A stretch of 64,000 bases of DNA from Nonomuraea muscovyensis (GCF_014207745.1 NZ_JACHJB010000002.1:2294001-2358000); one strand, 5' to 3'; counted from the stretch's first letter, positions 1 to 8,253 are shown. Made by a program: numbers and translations. The notes: a model not told the origin generated them from the sequence alone.

Positions 1-101
1 AGCTCGCCCCGCTCGATCTCCAGCGACACCCCGGCCAGCGCGACGACGCCCCCCGGGTAGGCCCTGGTCACCTCGGACATGGAGATCATGGGCGGCGTCA
101 C
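1..101 (-). CDS. ABC transporter ATP-binding protein, N-terminus only (MacB-type), cut by window edge
   Basis: Only about 33 codons are inside the window. Read on the minus strand from GTG at 101-99 they give a start typical of lipoprotein/macrolide-export ATPases (MISMSEVTRAYPGG, then VALAGVSLEIERGE before the edge). The Walker A motif lies outside. The GTG overlaps the TGA of the upstream adaptor gene in a GTGA arrangement, so the two are translationally coupled. Inferred role: cytoplasmic ATPase of a MacAB-like efflux system with the adaptor and lipoprotein upstream. ATG codons at 89 and 80 are alternative starts. Confidence 0.75.
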   Translation of the reverse strand, partial: MTPPMISMSEVTRAYPGGVVALAGVSLEIERGE

Positions 102-1264
102 CGGGGCATCCCCACGGTCATGCCCGCCGTGAGGCCGGGCCCGCTGATCTCGACGCGGCCGCCGGCGAACAGACCGGTCTCCACCGCGACGTACCTGGTC
201 GAGGTGCCCTCGACGACCTCCACGCCGAAGCCGCCCTCGCGCAGCGCGACCAGCGCGGCGACCGGCACGGTGAGCACGTCCTCGCGCCGGGCGGCGGTGA
301 ACGTGACGTCCACCGCCGCCTGGTCGAGGCGCGCGACCCCCTTGCGCGCGGCCTTCTTGCCGCCGGTCAGGGAGACGAGCGCCTCCAGCCTCGTCTGTGG
401 CTCGGCGTTGGGGCCGTCGCCGGGTTCGATGACGGTGGCGACCTCCGTCACCTTGCCGGGCACGCGTCCGCCGTCGGGCAGCGTGACGGTGACCTTGGCG
501 CCCTTGCCGGCCATCCGCTGGTCCTCGGCGTCCAGCCGTACGGTGACGACCTTCTCGGTACCGGTGTAGGACAGGACCTTGCGGCCGGGGCCGGTGGGCT
601 GGCCGGGCTGGGCGTCCAGGGTCTCCACCCGGACCGCTCCGGCGGCGAAGACGACACGGCCCAGCTCGACGACGCCGGTCTGGTCCAGGCCGCGGTCGTC
701 CTGCCACTCCATGACGGCCGCGGCGGTGGCCTCGGTGTAGGTGTCGTCCACGGTGAAGCCGTCGTAGCCGAGCTCGCGCAGGTTGCGCTCCAGGTTCTCG
801 ACGTCGCGACCCTCCGCGCCGATCCGCAGGTCGCGGTACGCGGGCGTCGAGCCGTACAGGAGCACGACGGGGTCGTTGTCGACGCGGTACAGCGACCGGC
901 CGCGGCTGACCCGGGCGCCGCTGTCGGGCAGCCAGGTGATCGTCCCGGGTCTGCGGCTCACCGCCGTGGTGGCGGGGCCGTAGCCGAGTTCGCCGTCCAC
1001 GTCGCGGGTGTCGTCGAGCGTCTGCTCGGTGATCCGGGTGGTGGCCGGGGGCAGGGCGGCCGCCGCCGGCTCCGCCCCGCCGCCCTCCAGCAGGCCGGCG
1101 TTGGTCACGGTCACGGCGGCCGCCCCGGTGAGGGCGACGGCGGTGAGCAGGACCGCGGCCCTCCTGCCCCGGCGGCGGCGTGGCCGGGGCGACGGCGGCT
1201 CGGTGCCGGAAGCGGGCGGGTCGGTCCCGGCTGCGGGCGGGTCGCCGAGGGTGGTGCGGCCCAT
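98..1264 (-). CDS. MacA/HlyD-like efflux adaptor with peptidoglycan-binding domain
   Basis: 388 residues. A basic, proline-rich N-terminal tail (to about residue 35) is followed by one membrane anchor (about 36-55) and an extracytoplasmic part. A PG_binding_1-like segment sits near residues 135-180 (RDVENLERNLRELGYDG, then AVMEWQ). After it come beta-rich adaptor sequence and a C-terminal membrane-proximal-like domain. Such proteins in Gram-positive bacteria couple an ABC permease/ATPase to extracellular substrate handling. I start at ATG 1264-1262, which overlaps the stop of the upstream lipoprotein (ATGA); the open frame continues far upstream but only as an antisense shadow. Order lipoprotein-adaptor-ATPase suggests one operon. 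The exported substrate cannot be told from sequence. Confidence 0.8.
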   Translation of the reverse strand: MGRTTLGDPPAAGTDPPASGTEPPSPRPRRRRGRRAAVLLTAVALTGAAAVTVTNAGLLEGGGAEPAAAALPPATTRITEQTLDDTRDVDGELGYGPATTAVSRRPGTITWLPDSGARVSRGRSLYRVDNDPVVLLYGSTPAYRDLRIGAEGRDVENLERNLRELGYDGFTVDDTYTEATAAAVMEWQDDRGLDQTGVVELGRVVFAAGAVRVETLDAQPGQPTGPGRKVLSYTGTEKVVTVRLDAEDQRMAGKGAKVTVTLPDGGRVPGKVTEVATVIEPGDGPNAEPQTRLEALVSLTGGKKAARKGVARLDQAAVDVTFTAARREDVLTVPVAALVALREGGFGVEVVEGTSTRYVAVETGLFAGGRVEISGPGLTAGMTVGMPR

Positions 1265-1788
1265 CAGGAGCCTCCGGGGTTCAGCCGGCACTTCTGCTGG
1301 GCCGCCTCGAAGTCGGGGTCGCCGGCGATGTCGGCGGTGACGCGCAGGCCGCCGCCCGGCTCCGGGTCGGGGAAGTCGGGCACGCCGTTGTCGCGCATGC
1401 ACTGGGCGAGGGCGCGCATCCGCTCGGCGTTCTGCTGGGCGCCCGGCCCGGTGCCGCCCGTCGGCTGGTACTGCTTGCACGCGTCCATGGCCTTGGCCAT
1501 GGTCTCCTCGCTGCCCGGCTTCCCGGTGATCATGACGCCCTTGCCCGGCTGCGGGTCGGCCATGTCGATGCCGTTCTCGCGCATGCACTGCGCGAACTTC
1601 ACGCCCTTCTCGTCGTTGCTCAGGCTGGGCGCCGCGCTGCCGGTCGCGGCCGCTCCGCCGCCGGTCGCCGACGCGACGTCGGAGCCGCCGCCGTCGTCCG
1701 CGCCGCATCCGGCCAGGGTCAGGGCTGCGGCCAGGGCCAGCGCCGAAACCGTTCCGAGGACCCGTCCTCGCCGCAATGTGTTCCGCAC
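1264..1788 (-). CDS. Secreted lipoprotein with two CMRxNG repeats
   Basis: 174 residues. A lipoprotein signal peptide is clear: basic start, hydrophobic core and an LAGC lipobox with Cys at about residue 28. The mature part has two related segments, each with the motif CMRxNG followed by an acidic, proline-containing stretch (FAQCMRENG, then LAQCMRDNG), so it looks like an internal duplication with one Cys per unit. I know similar small lipoproteins beside MacAB-like genes in actinomycetes but no defined function. It is the first gene of the minus-strand operon and diverges from the two-component system, which may control it. Confidence 0.75.
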   Translation of the reverse strand: MRNTLRRGRVLGTVSALALAAALTLAGCGADDGGGSDVASATGGGAAATGSAAPSLSNDEKGVKFAQCMRENGIDMADPQPGKGVMITGKPGSEETMAKAMDACKQYQPTGGTGPGAQQNAERMRALAQCMRDNGVPDFPDPEPGGGLRVTADIAGDPDFEAAQQKCRLNPGGS

Positions 1789-1850
1789 GTGTGCTCTCCT
1801 CGTCCGGGCCGGACCCGTGCCGGCCGTACGGGGACAGATGCAACCGGGTG

Positions 1851-1897
1851 GGCCGTTTCCCGGCCGTTTCCATGCGCGCTAACGCCGGGGAAACGGC
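1851..1897. promoter_or_regulatory. Candidate OmpR-type operator between lipoprotein and response regulator genes
   Basis: GGCCGTTTCC occurs at 1851-1860 and again at 1862-1871, an 11-base period, and an inverted copy GGAAACGGC lies at 1889-1897. Direct repeats with about one helical turn spacing are the usual binding pattern of OmpR-family regulators. The site lies in the 150-base divergent gap, so autoregulation plus control of the exporter operon is a reasonable inference. Confidence 0.4.
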
Positions 1898-1938
1898 GGT
1901 TGCGGCAGGATCGACGCGGCACACGAGGAAGGACGGCG

Positions 1939-2595
1939 ATGCGGGTTCTGGTGGTGGAGGACGAGCGGATGCTCGCCGACGCGATAGCCGAGTGGCTGCG
2001 CGAGGAGACGCACGCGGTCGACACGGCGCACGACGGCGCGGCGGCGCTGGAGCGGATCGGGGTCAACGACTACGACGTGGTCGTCCTCGACCGGGATCTG
2101 CCGGTGGTGCACGGCGACGAGGTGTGCCGTGAGCTGGTCGCGTCCGACTCGACCGCGCGGGTGCTCATGCTGACGGCCGCCGCGGAGATCGGCGACCGGG
2201 TGGCGGGGCTGTCGCTGGGCGCCGACGACTACCTCGCCAAGCCGTTCGCCTTCGCGGAGCTGGCAGCGCGGGTGCTGGCGCTGGGGCGGCGGGCGCGGCC
2301 CGCGGCACCGCCGGTGCTGCGGCGGGCCGGGATCACGCTCGATCCCGCGCGCCGGGAGGTGTTCAGGGACGGCAGATACGTGCCGCTGTCGAAGAAGGAG
2401 TTCGCCGTGCTGACCGAGCTGTTGCGGGCCGAGGGGGCGGTGGTGCCGGCCGAGACGCTGCTGGAGAAGGCGTGGGACGAGAACGCCGACCCGTTCACCG
2501 GTGTGGTCCGGCTGACCATTCTCAAGCTGCGCCGCAAGCTCGGCGAGCCCGCGGTGGTGGAGACGGTCCCGGGCGTGGGATACCGAATCGGATGA
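1939..2595 (+). CDS. OmpR-family response regulator
   Basis: 218 residues. The receiver domain starts MRVLVVEDER and has the acidic pair E8/D9, phosphoacceptor Asp51 (VVVLDRDLP) and Lys near 101 (YLAKPF). A winged-helix DNA-binding domain follows, with the ending PGVGYRIG typical of the family. ATG 1939 is preceded by GAGGAAGGA. The stop overlaps the ATG of the histidine kinase (ATGA). It resembles CutR-type regulators of actinomycetes. It most likely controls the divergent lipoprotein-adaptor-ATPase operon; see the repeats at 1851-1897. Confidence 0.9.
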   Translation: MRVLVVEDERMLADAIAEWLREETHAVDTAHDGAAALERIGVNDYDVVVLDRDLPVVHGDEVCRELVASDSTARVLMLTAAAEIGDRVAGLSLGADDYLAKPFAFAELAARVLALGRRARPAAPPVLRRAGITLDPARREVFRDGRYVPLSKKEFAVLTELLRAEGAVVPAETLLEKAWDENADPFTGVVRLTILKLRRKLGEPAVVETVPGVGYRIG

Positions 2596-3794
2596 AGATC
2601 CGCACGCCGCACCCCACGTTGCGGGCCCGGCTCACGCTCGTGTACGGGGCGCTGTTCCTCCTCGCCGGGCTGACGCTGCTCGCGGTCACGTACCTGCTGT
2701 TCAACCAGCAACTCTCGCGGTCGTTCAACTCCCGCTACGGCGCGCCGGGCGGCAGGCCGACCCGGCTCGCCATCGTCTCTCCCAACGGGTACATGCTGGA
2801 GGGCGCCGACGCGCTGCGCTGGATGCAGGCGCAGGAGGCCGAGCTGCGCGAGGCGGCCGTGACGTCGCTGCTCACCCAGGGGGCGGTCGCCCTGGCCGTG
2901 GTGGCCCTCGCCGCCGCCGCGCTCGGCTGGGTGGTGGCCGGGCGGATGCTGGCCCCGCTGCGCCTGGTGACGGCGACGGCGCGGCGCATCGCCGCCGCCC
3001 CGGCCGCCGACCGCGGCCTGCACGAGCGCATCGCGCTGCGGGGGCCGGTCGACGAGGTGAAGGAACTGGCCGACACGTTCGACACCATGGTCGAACGGCT
3101 CGACCACTCCTTCGACGGGCAGCGCAGGTTCGTCGCCAACGCCTCCCACGAGCTGCGCACCCCGCTGACGCTCAACCGGGCGCTGGTCGAGCTGGCCATG
3201 CACCGCCGGACGGCCTCGGTCGACGTCAAACGGCTCGGCGAGAGCCTGCTGGAGATCAACGCGCGGCACGAACGGCTCATCTCCGGGCTGCTGCTGCTCG
3301 CCCGCGCCGACCACGAGATCGGCGACCGGTCGCCGGTGGACCTCGCCGACGTGGTGGCGCACGTGGTGGCGCAGACGGCCCCGGAGGCCGAGCAGGCGCG
3401 CGTCACCGTGCAGGAGGCGGCCTTCCCCGCACCGGCCGGCGGCGACGCGATGCTGCTCGAACGGATGGTGCACAACCTGGTCGAGAACGGCATCCGGCAC
3501 AACACCGGCGACGGCACCGGCTGGGTCCGGGTCGCGAGCCGCACCTCGCCCGCGGGTGAGGCCGAGGTGGAGGTGTCCAACACCGGGCCGGCCGTCCCGC
3601 CGTACGAGATCCCGGCGCTGTTCAAGCCGTTCCACCGGCTCGGCGAGGAGCGCATGGTCACCGGGCGCAGCGCGGGGCTGGGCCTGTCGATCGTCCGGTC
3701 GGTGGCCCGGGCGCACGGCGGCGACGTCACGGCCCGGCCGCGCGAGGGCGGTGGGCTGGTCGTCACGGTCACGCTGCCCCGCGCGGGAGCGTAG
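2592..3794 (+). CDS. Sensor histidine kinase (CutS-like)
   Basis: 400 residues. Two membrane segments (about 15-38 and 95-118) flank a short extracytoplasmic loop. HAMP-like sequence leads to the H box NASHELRTPLT with His186. The catalytic domain has an N box (HNLVENGIRHN), a degenerate D/F region and G2 (SAGLGLSIVR). The partner is the overlapping response regulator upstream. The stimulus is unknown; the loop of about 55 residues is small, as in CutS-type kinases that sense membrane or envelope state. ATG 2592 is inside the regulator stop. Confidence 0.9.
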   Translation: MKIRTPHPTLRARLTLVYGALFLLAGLTLLAVTYLLFNQQLSRSFNSRYGAPGGRPTRLAIVSPNGYMLEGADALRWMQAQEAELREAAVTSLLTQGAVALAVVALAAAALGWVVAGRMLAPLRLVTATARRIAAAPAADRGLHERIALRGPVDEVKELADTFDTMVERLDHSFDGQRRFVANASHELRTPLTLNRALVELAMHRRTASVDVKRLGESLLEINARHERLISGLLLLARADHEIGDRSPVDLADVVAHVVAQTAPEAEQARVTVQEAAFPAPAGGDAMLLERMVHNLVENGIRHNTGDGTGWVRVASRTSPAGEAEVEVSNTGPAVPPYEIPALFKPFHRLGEERMVTGRSAGLGLSIVRSVARAHGGDVTARPREGGGLVVTVTLPRAGA

Positions 3795-3911
3795 GCGGCG
3801 GGGTCGCCAAGTCGCACGTGTCGCTTACGCTATGCAATCATGTCCTGTCGGCATGTACGGGCGAGGTGCGGCGTGGAAGCGCCATGTCGTCGGCGTCGGG
3901 AGGATGTGCGC

Positions 3912-4280
3912 GTGAACCAGGCGAGGCGGACCGGTTTCTCCTCGGTCATCACCCGGCACGACGGGGCGACCGTCGTGAACCTCGCGGGCGAGCTCGACAT
4001 CGCCACCGCCGCCGATCTGCGCCAGGCCCTGACGGACGCGGTCAGCGGCGACGAGCCGCCCCGCGTGGTCATCCACCTGGAGGGCGTCGACTTCTGCGAC
4101 TCCACCGGGCTGAGCGTCCTCATCTCGGTCCTGAACGGGGCCGAGGCGGCCGGCGGGCGGGTGCTGCTCAGCGGCGTGCGGGCCCGCATGACGCGGTTGT
4201 TCACCATGACGGGGCTGACCAAGCGCTTCGAGATCCGCGACACGGCCGACGACGCGGTCCAGGAGCTCCTGGGCGGCTGA
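3912..4280 (+). CDS. STAS-domain anti-sigma factor antagonist
   Basis: 122 residues, a single STAS domain. The phosphorylatable serine lies in VDFCDSTGLSVL at about residue 64 with the usual Asp-Ser-Thr-Gly context. In this family the unphosphorylated protein binds an anti-sigma kinase and frees a sigma factor. No RsbW-type kinase or sigma gene is adjacent, so the partner is elsewhere. I choose GTG 3912 because GGGAGG (3898-3903) lies 8 bases upstream; a longer reading from 3840 has no homology-like sequence. Confidence 0.85.
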   Translation: MNQARRTGFSSVITRHDGATVVNLAGELDIATAADLRQALTDAVSGDEPPRVVIHLEGVDFCDSTGLSVLISVLNGAEAAGGRVLLSGVRARMTRLFTMTGLTKRFEIRDTADDAVQELLGG

Positions 4281-4291
4281 GGCCCGCACCG

Positions 4292-4366
4292 GGTTCCGCT
4301 CCGGGAGCAGGCCCGCCTGGATTCCGCTGCGGGAGCAGGCCCGCCCCGGTCCCGCTCCGGGCGGGC
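4292..4366. repeat. 28-bp direct repeat, two full copies plus a partial third
   Basis: The unit TTCCGCTCCGGGAGCAGGCC followed by CGCC recurs at 28-base spacing (from about 4294 and 4322) with one or two changes, and a shortened third copy (CCCGCTCCGGGCGGG) starts near 4350. It sits in the 268-base gap between the STAS gene and the SARP gene. Each unit contains GCTCCGGGAGC, a small palindrome, so binding or hairpin roles are possible. Confidence 0.55.
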
Positions 4367-4548
4367 GCATGCCCGTGCGGGCTCTCGTCGGGAGCGATGC
4401 CCCGCCGGTCATCGCGCAGGCAAACGAGATCACGGCAGCCTGCGTCAGCCGCCCAAAAGCACCGGCCAGGGAGGCTTTCGCGGACGATCGGCATGCCGCG
4501 TGCCCTATGGGTTCGTTACGCTCGAAGATCCACACAGGGGGGACCGTC

Positions 4549-7278
4549 GTGCTGATCCGGTTGCTCGGACCTGTCGAGGTGGAGCGTCGGGGCCAGACCC
4601 GGCCCGTACAGCCACCGCAGGTCGCGCTCGCGCTCGCCGCGCTCGCCTGGGAGGTCGGCCGAGTGGTGCCCGTCGAGACGCTCCTCGCCCGGATCTGGGG
4701 CGAGGAGGTTCCGGCCGGCGCGCGGCGCACCCTGTACACGATCATCACCCGCATCCGCCGCGACGTGCTGGCGGGTGACGGCGCCGTCGTCCACCGGCCC
4801 GGAGGTTACCTGCTCGACGTGGACGAATCCGCGGTGGACGTGTCGCGGTTCCGGAGCGTCGCCTTCCGTGCGATGGCGGAGCCGGATCCGGCTCCGCTGC
4901 TGGACGACGCTCTCGCGTTGTGGCGCGGCGACCCGCTGACCGGGTTGCCCGGCGAATGGGCCGAGCGTGCCCGCCACCGGCTGCGCGACGAACGCAAGGA
5001 GAGCGTGCTGCGGTGGGCACGGACGATGACCGGCCGTGACGCGGCGGCCGTGGTGGCGACGCTGTCGCCGCTGGCAGACGAACACCCGCTCGACGAACTC
5101 CTGGCAGCCGCGCTGGTCGAGGCGCTGCACGCGTCGGGGCGAACCGCCGAGGCACTGGCGCACTTCGCGCGGGTACGCCGGACCCTCGCCGACGAACTGG
5201 GGGTCGAGCCGAGTGCGGCATTGCAGCGCGTCCACGGGACGCTGCTGCGGTCCGGCGACGTGCCCGGGACCGCCCACGTGGTCCCGGCCCAGTTGCCGGT
5301 CGGCCTGAGCGGCTTCGTCGGCCGGGCGGCGGAGCTGGAACAACTGGCCGCGAGCGCGAGCGGCGAACGGCCGGTGACCGCGGCGGTCTGCGCGATCTCG
5401 GGACCGCCCGGGGTGGGGAAGTCGTCACTCGCGCTGCGCTGGGCTCATCTGAATCGCGACCGCTTCCGGGACGGGCAGCTGTACGCCGATCTCAGCACGG
5501 TCGGTCCGGCCGACGCGGCCATGGTCCTGCCCCGGTTCCTCGGGGCGCTCGGAGTCCCTGAAACCCGGGTGCCGTCGGACGTCGAGGCCCAGATCGGGCT
5601 CTACCGCAGCATGCTGGCCTTCCGGCGCGTCCTCGTCGTGCTCGACGACGCTCGCGGCGCCGAGCAGGTACGACCGCTGCTGGCCACCGCGCCGGGGTGC
5701 CTGACGCTGATCACCAGCCGTTCCGAGCTGTCCGGTCTCGCGATCACCGCGGGTGCCTCCTTGGTGCGTCTGGACGTCCTGTCGGACGATGACGCCCACC
5801 GCCTCCTGGCGGCGCGGTTGGGGGAGCCGCGGCTGGCCGCGGAGCCCGCAGCGACCGCGCTGATCATTCGCCGGTGCGGCCGGCTGCCGCTGGCCCTGGC
5901 GATCGTCGCGGCGCAGCTGGCGCGGCGCACCGATCTGCCGCTTTCGGAGGTCGCCGCGGAACTCGCGCGGAGCGGCGCGGATCTGGACCCGTTCACCCAC
6001 AGCGACCCGGCGATCGACCTGCGCAGGGTGTTCGGGCGGTCGTATCGGGACCTGCCCGAGCTCGCGCTCCGGCTTTTCCGGCTCCTCGGGCAACACCCGG
6101 GGCCACACCTGCCGCTCGCGGCGGCGGCGAGCCTGGCCGCCCTGCCGGAGGAGCGCACCCGGGAGCTCGCCACGCACCTCGATCGCGCCAACCTGGTCGA
6201 CCTCCGCGCGCGCGGGCGCCTGCATCTGCACGACCTGCTGCGCGCGTACGCGTCGGAACAGGGGCGCGCCGCCGACAGCCGCGCCGCACGGCGTGCGGCG
6301 TCGCGGCGCCTGCTGGACTACTACCTGCATTCGGCCTGCGCCGCGAGCAGGGCCTGCTACCCCTACCGTGAGACGCTGACCCTGCCGGCGCGGGCGCGGG
6401 GTGCCGCGGTGGAGCAGTTCGCCGGGCAGGCCGAGGCGCTGCGCTGGTACGCCGACGAGTCGGCGGCGCTGCCGGCGTTGCTGGCGGAGGCGACCGCGGC
6501 CGGGCTGGACCGGCACGCGTGGCAGCTGGCCTGGGCGTTCTCGGAGTTCATGCAGCGCCACGGTCCGTGGGAGCAGATCCTGCGCGTCCAGGAGGTGGCG
6601 GTGGACGCGGCCGGGCGGCTCGGCGACCGGCTGGCGCAGGCCCGCTGCCACAACTGCATCGCGCGCGCCCACGGCAGGCTCGGCCGCGACCAGGAGGCGG
6701 TCGTGCACTTCCAGCGGGCGATCGAGTTACATCGGGACCTCGACGAGCCGTCCCTGCAGGCGCACATCCACCTGGGCCTGTCGGTCTCGCTGAACCGGGT
6801 GCGACCCGGCGAGGCGCTCGGCCACACCCGGCACGCGCGGGAGCTGTTCCGGCAGGCCGGCGACGCCATCGGCGAGGCGCGGGCGTTGAACAACGCGGGC
6901 TGGCTCCGGGCCCAGATCGGCGAGTACGACCAGGCGCTGGCCGACTGCCGCCGGGCACAGCGCATCCTCGCCGAGTTCGGGTACGCCCAGGGCGAGGGAC
7001 ACGCCTGGGACAGCATCGCCCACGTGCTGGAGGCCAAAGGCGACTTCGGGCAGGCGGTGGCGTGCTACGAGAGGGCGGTGGAGCTGCTGCGCGGCTGCGA
7101 CGACCTGTACCCGGCTGCCGAGACGCTGGTCCGGCTGGGTGAGACGCGCCTGCGGGCGGGTGACACGGCTGCCGCGCTCGACGCCTGGAAGCGAGCGGTG
7201 GAGTGCTACGACGCCCTCGGCGACGCGCAGGCCGACCGGGTGCGCGACCGCATCGCGGCCTGCGAGCAGCAGAGATAG
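4549..7278 (+). CDS. Large SARP-family (AfsR-like) transcriptional activator with NB-ARC and TPR domains
   Basis: 909 residues. An OmpR-like winged helix (1 to about 90, start LIRLLGPVEVERRG) is followed by a bacterial transcriptional activation domain (about 95-240, with FARVRRTLADELGVEPS). Next is an NTPase module with P-loop GPPGVGKSS near residue 285 and Walker B VLVVLDDA, and then C-terminal TPR repeats (about 600-900). SARPs activate pathway genes by binding heptameric direct repeats beside the -35 region. GTG 4549 is chosen because AGGGGGGA lies just upstream and the protein then begins as family members do; ATG 4507 is an alternative. It directly precedes the cysteine-rich peptide operon on the same strand, and a repeat pattern that suits it lies at 7283-7311. 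Confidence 0.88.
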   Translation: MLIRLLGPVEVERRGQTRPVQPPQVALALAALAWEVGRVVPVETLLARIWGEEVPAGARRTLYTIITRIRRDVLAGDGAVVHRPGGYLLDVDESAVDVSRFRSVAFRAMAEPDPAPLLDDALALWRGDPLTGLPGEWAERARHRLRDERKESVLRWARTMTGRDAAAVVATLSPLADEHPLDELLAAALVEALHASGRTAEALAHFARVRRTLADELGVEPSAALQRVHGTLLRSGDVPGTAHVVPAQLPVGLSGFVGRAAELEQLAASASGERPVTAAVCAISGPPGVGKSSLALRWAHLNRDRFRDGQLYADLSTVGPADAAMVLPRFLGALGVPETRVPSDVEAQIGLYRSMLAFRRVLVVLDDARGAEQVRPLLATAPGCLTLITSRSELSGLAITAGASLVRLDVLSDDDAHRLLAARLGEPRLAAEPAATALIIRRCGRLPLALAIVAAQLARRTDLPLSEVAAELARSGADLDPFTHSDPAIDLRRVFGRSYRDLPELALRLFRLLGQHPGPHLPLAAAASLAALPEERTRELATHLDRANLVDLRARGRLHLHDLLRAYASEQGRAADSRAARRAASRRLLDYYLHSACAASRACYPYRETLTLPARARGAAVEQFAGQAEALRWYADESAALPALLAEATAAGLDRHAWQLAWAFSEFMQRHGPWEQILRVQEVAVDAAGRLGDRLAQARCHNCIARAHGRLGRDQEAVVHFQRAIELHRDLDEPSLQAHIHLGLSVSLNRVRPGEALGHTRHARELFRQAGDAIGEARALNNAGWLRAQIGEYDQALADCRRAQRILAEFGYAQGEGHAWDSIAHVLEAKGDFGQAVACYERAVELLRGCDDLYPAAETLVRLGETRLRAGDTAAALDAWKRAVECYDALGDAQADRVRDRIAACEQQR

Positions 7279-7282
7279 GCCG

Positions 7283-7311
7283 TTAAGAATTCATTGAGAA
7301 ATCGCTCAGCC
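7283..7311 (+). promoter_or_regulatory. Candidate SARP heptamer repeats upstream of the peptide operon
   Basis: TTAAGAA (7283-7289) and TTGAGAA (7294-7300) are separated by 4 bases, giving the 11-base period seen at SARP sites; a weaker third unit CTCAGCC falls at 7305-7311. The AT-rich patch starts 5 bases after the SARP stop codon and 106 bases before the peptide ATG. No good -10 hexamer is visible downstream, so the promoter itself is uncertain. Confidence 0.45.
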
Positions 7312-7416
7312 CCCGGATGCAGGCTGCCACGAGCGGCGGGACGGCGGCGTGGGCCGACCGCACCCCGCCGCGCCGAGCGGGCGAGGGCCCGCCGGCACCG
7401 CCGACAGGGAGGTTCG

Positions 7417-7602
7417 ATGCGCATCGTTTCCAGACTGGCCGACCGGGTGCTCGAGATGATCGCCCCGCACACCGTTGCCCGGGCCACCGACTGCGGCTAC
7501 CAGTGCTGCGGCTTCCCGGCGCACACCGCGAAGTACTGCTGCTACTACCCGAACGGCCGCGTCTCCTGCGGCGGCTGCAAGAGCTACGTCTACTGCTCGT
7601 GA
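7417..7602 (+). CDS. Eight-cysteine peptide precursor (unrecognised family)
   Basis: 61 residues. A leader of 23 residues (arginine/leucine rich, no long hydrophobic core) ends VARA. It is followed by a 38-residue core that begins TDCGYQCCGF. Cys lie at 26, 30, 31, 41, 42, 51, 54 and 60, that is C-x3-CC-x9-CC-x8-C-x2-C-x5-C, so four disulfides are possible. The core is also rich in Tyr (6) and Gly. The AxA triplet at 21-23 is what a type I signal peptidase recognises, and such an enzyme is encoded in the same operon. GGGAGG lies 5 bases before ATG 7417. Upstream in-frame codons are arginine-rich shadow sequence. Downstream are a CxxC thioredoxin-like protein, an ABC exporter and an S26 peptidase. 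I do not recognise the family. Inferred: a secreted, disulfide-bonded or otherwise modified peptide. Confidence 0.75.
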   Translation: MRIVSRLADRVLEMIAPHTVARATDCGYQCCGFPAHTAKYCCYYPNGRVSCGGCKSYVYCS

Positions 7603-7701
7603 CCGCCGGCAGGGTGACGAGCCCGCCACGATGACCTGTGCCCGGCGGTGGTCGGCCGCGGCCGGGCACACACTCATGAGCTTTCGACACGGAGGTGTCT
7701 T

Positions 7702-8253
7702 GTGTCCTACCTGATCGCCATCGTGGCCCTCGTCGGCGCCCTGTGTCTGGCGAACCTGCTGTTGACCCTCGCCGTCGTCCGGCGGCTCCGGGAGCACACC
7801 AAGCTGATCGACGCGCTGTACGAGGCCGTCGGCTCGGGGTTGGCGGGAGCGGGCCAGGGGGTGGCCGCCGGCGAGGTCGTCGGCGATTTCGACGCGACGA
7901 CCGTGGACGGAGACCGCGTGTCGCGGGACCTCCTGCCCGAAGGGACGGTCGTGGCGTTCCTGTCGCCGGACTGCCGAGGCTGTCACGAGCAGCTGCCGGA
8001 GCTGCTCTCCTGGGCGGCGGACCAGGACCGGTCACGGGTGCTGGCGGTGGTCGACGGCCGGTCGGGCGATCCCGCGCAGCTGGTCACGGCGCTGTCACCG
8101 GTCGCTCAGGTGATCGTGGACGACGCGTCCCCGCAGGTCGCGGGCGCGTTCAAGGTGCAGGCGTTCCCGACGTTCTTCCAGGTGAGCGCGGGCGGCAGGC
8201 TGCTCGCGACGGCGCCCAGCGTCTCTCGGCTGCCGGCCGGGTCTGCGGCGTGA
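7702..8253 (+). CDS. Membrane-anchored thioredoxin-like (TlpA/MauD-type) thiol-disulfide protein
   Basis: 183 residues. One N-terminal membrane segment (about 3-25) is followed by a thioredoxin-fold domain with active site Cys91-Arg-Gly-Cys94 (SPDCRGC) and a cis-Pro motif AFPTFF. The domain should face outside. The CxxC within SP-x-C-xx-C resembles MauD, which assists disulfide formation in the cysteine-rich methylamine dehydrogenase light chain. By analogy it may oxidise or isomerise the eight-cysteine peptide encoded just upstream. GTG 7702 has GGAGG 6 bases upstream (7691-7695). Its stop overlaps the GTG of the ABC gene (GTGA). Confidence 0.85.
   Translation: MSYLIAIVALVGALCLANLLLTLAVVRRLREHTKLIDALYEAVGSGLAGAGQGVAAGEVVGDFDATTVDGDRVSRDLLPEGTVVAFLSPDCRGCHEQLPELLSWAADQDRSRVLAVVDGRSGDPAQLVTALSPVAQVIVDDASPQVAGAFKVQAFPTFFQVSAGGRLLATAPSVSRLPAGSAA

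Noticed and set aside
1180..1938. Long upstream extension of the response regulator frame
   Set aside because: The extension is antisense to the lipoprotein and adaptor genes; the family start MRVLVVEDE and a ribosome-binding site mark ATG 1939.
7417..7602. Methylamine dehydrogenase light chain
   Set aside because: The MauD-like neighbour suggested it, but the protein is only 61 residues, has 8 rather than 12 Cys, lacks the two Trp of the cofactor, and no heavy-chain gene is nearby.
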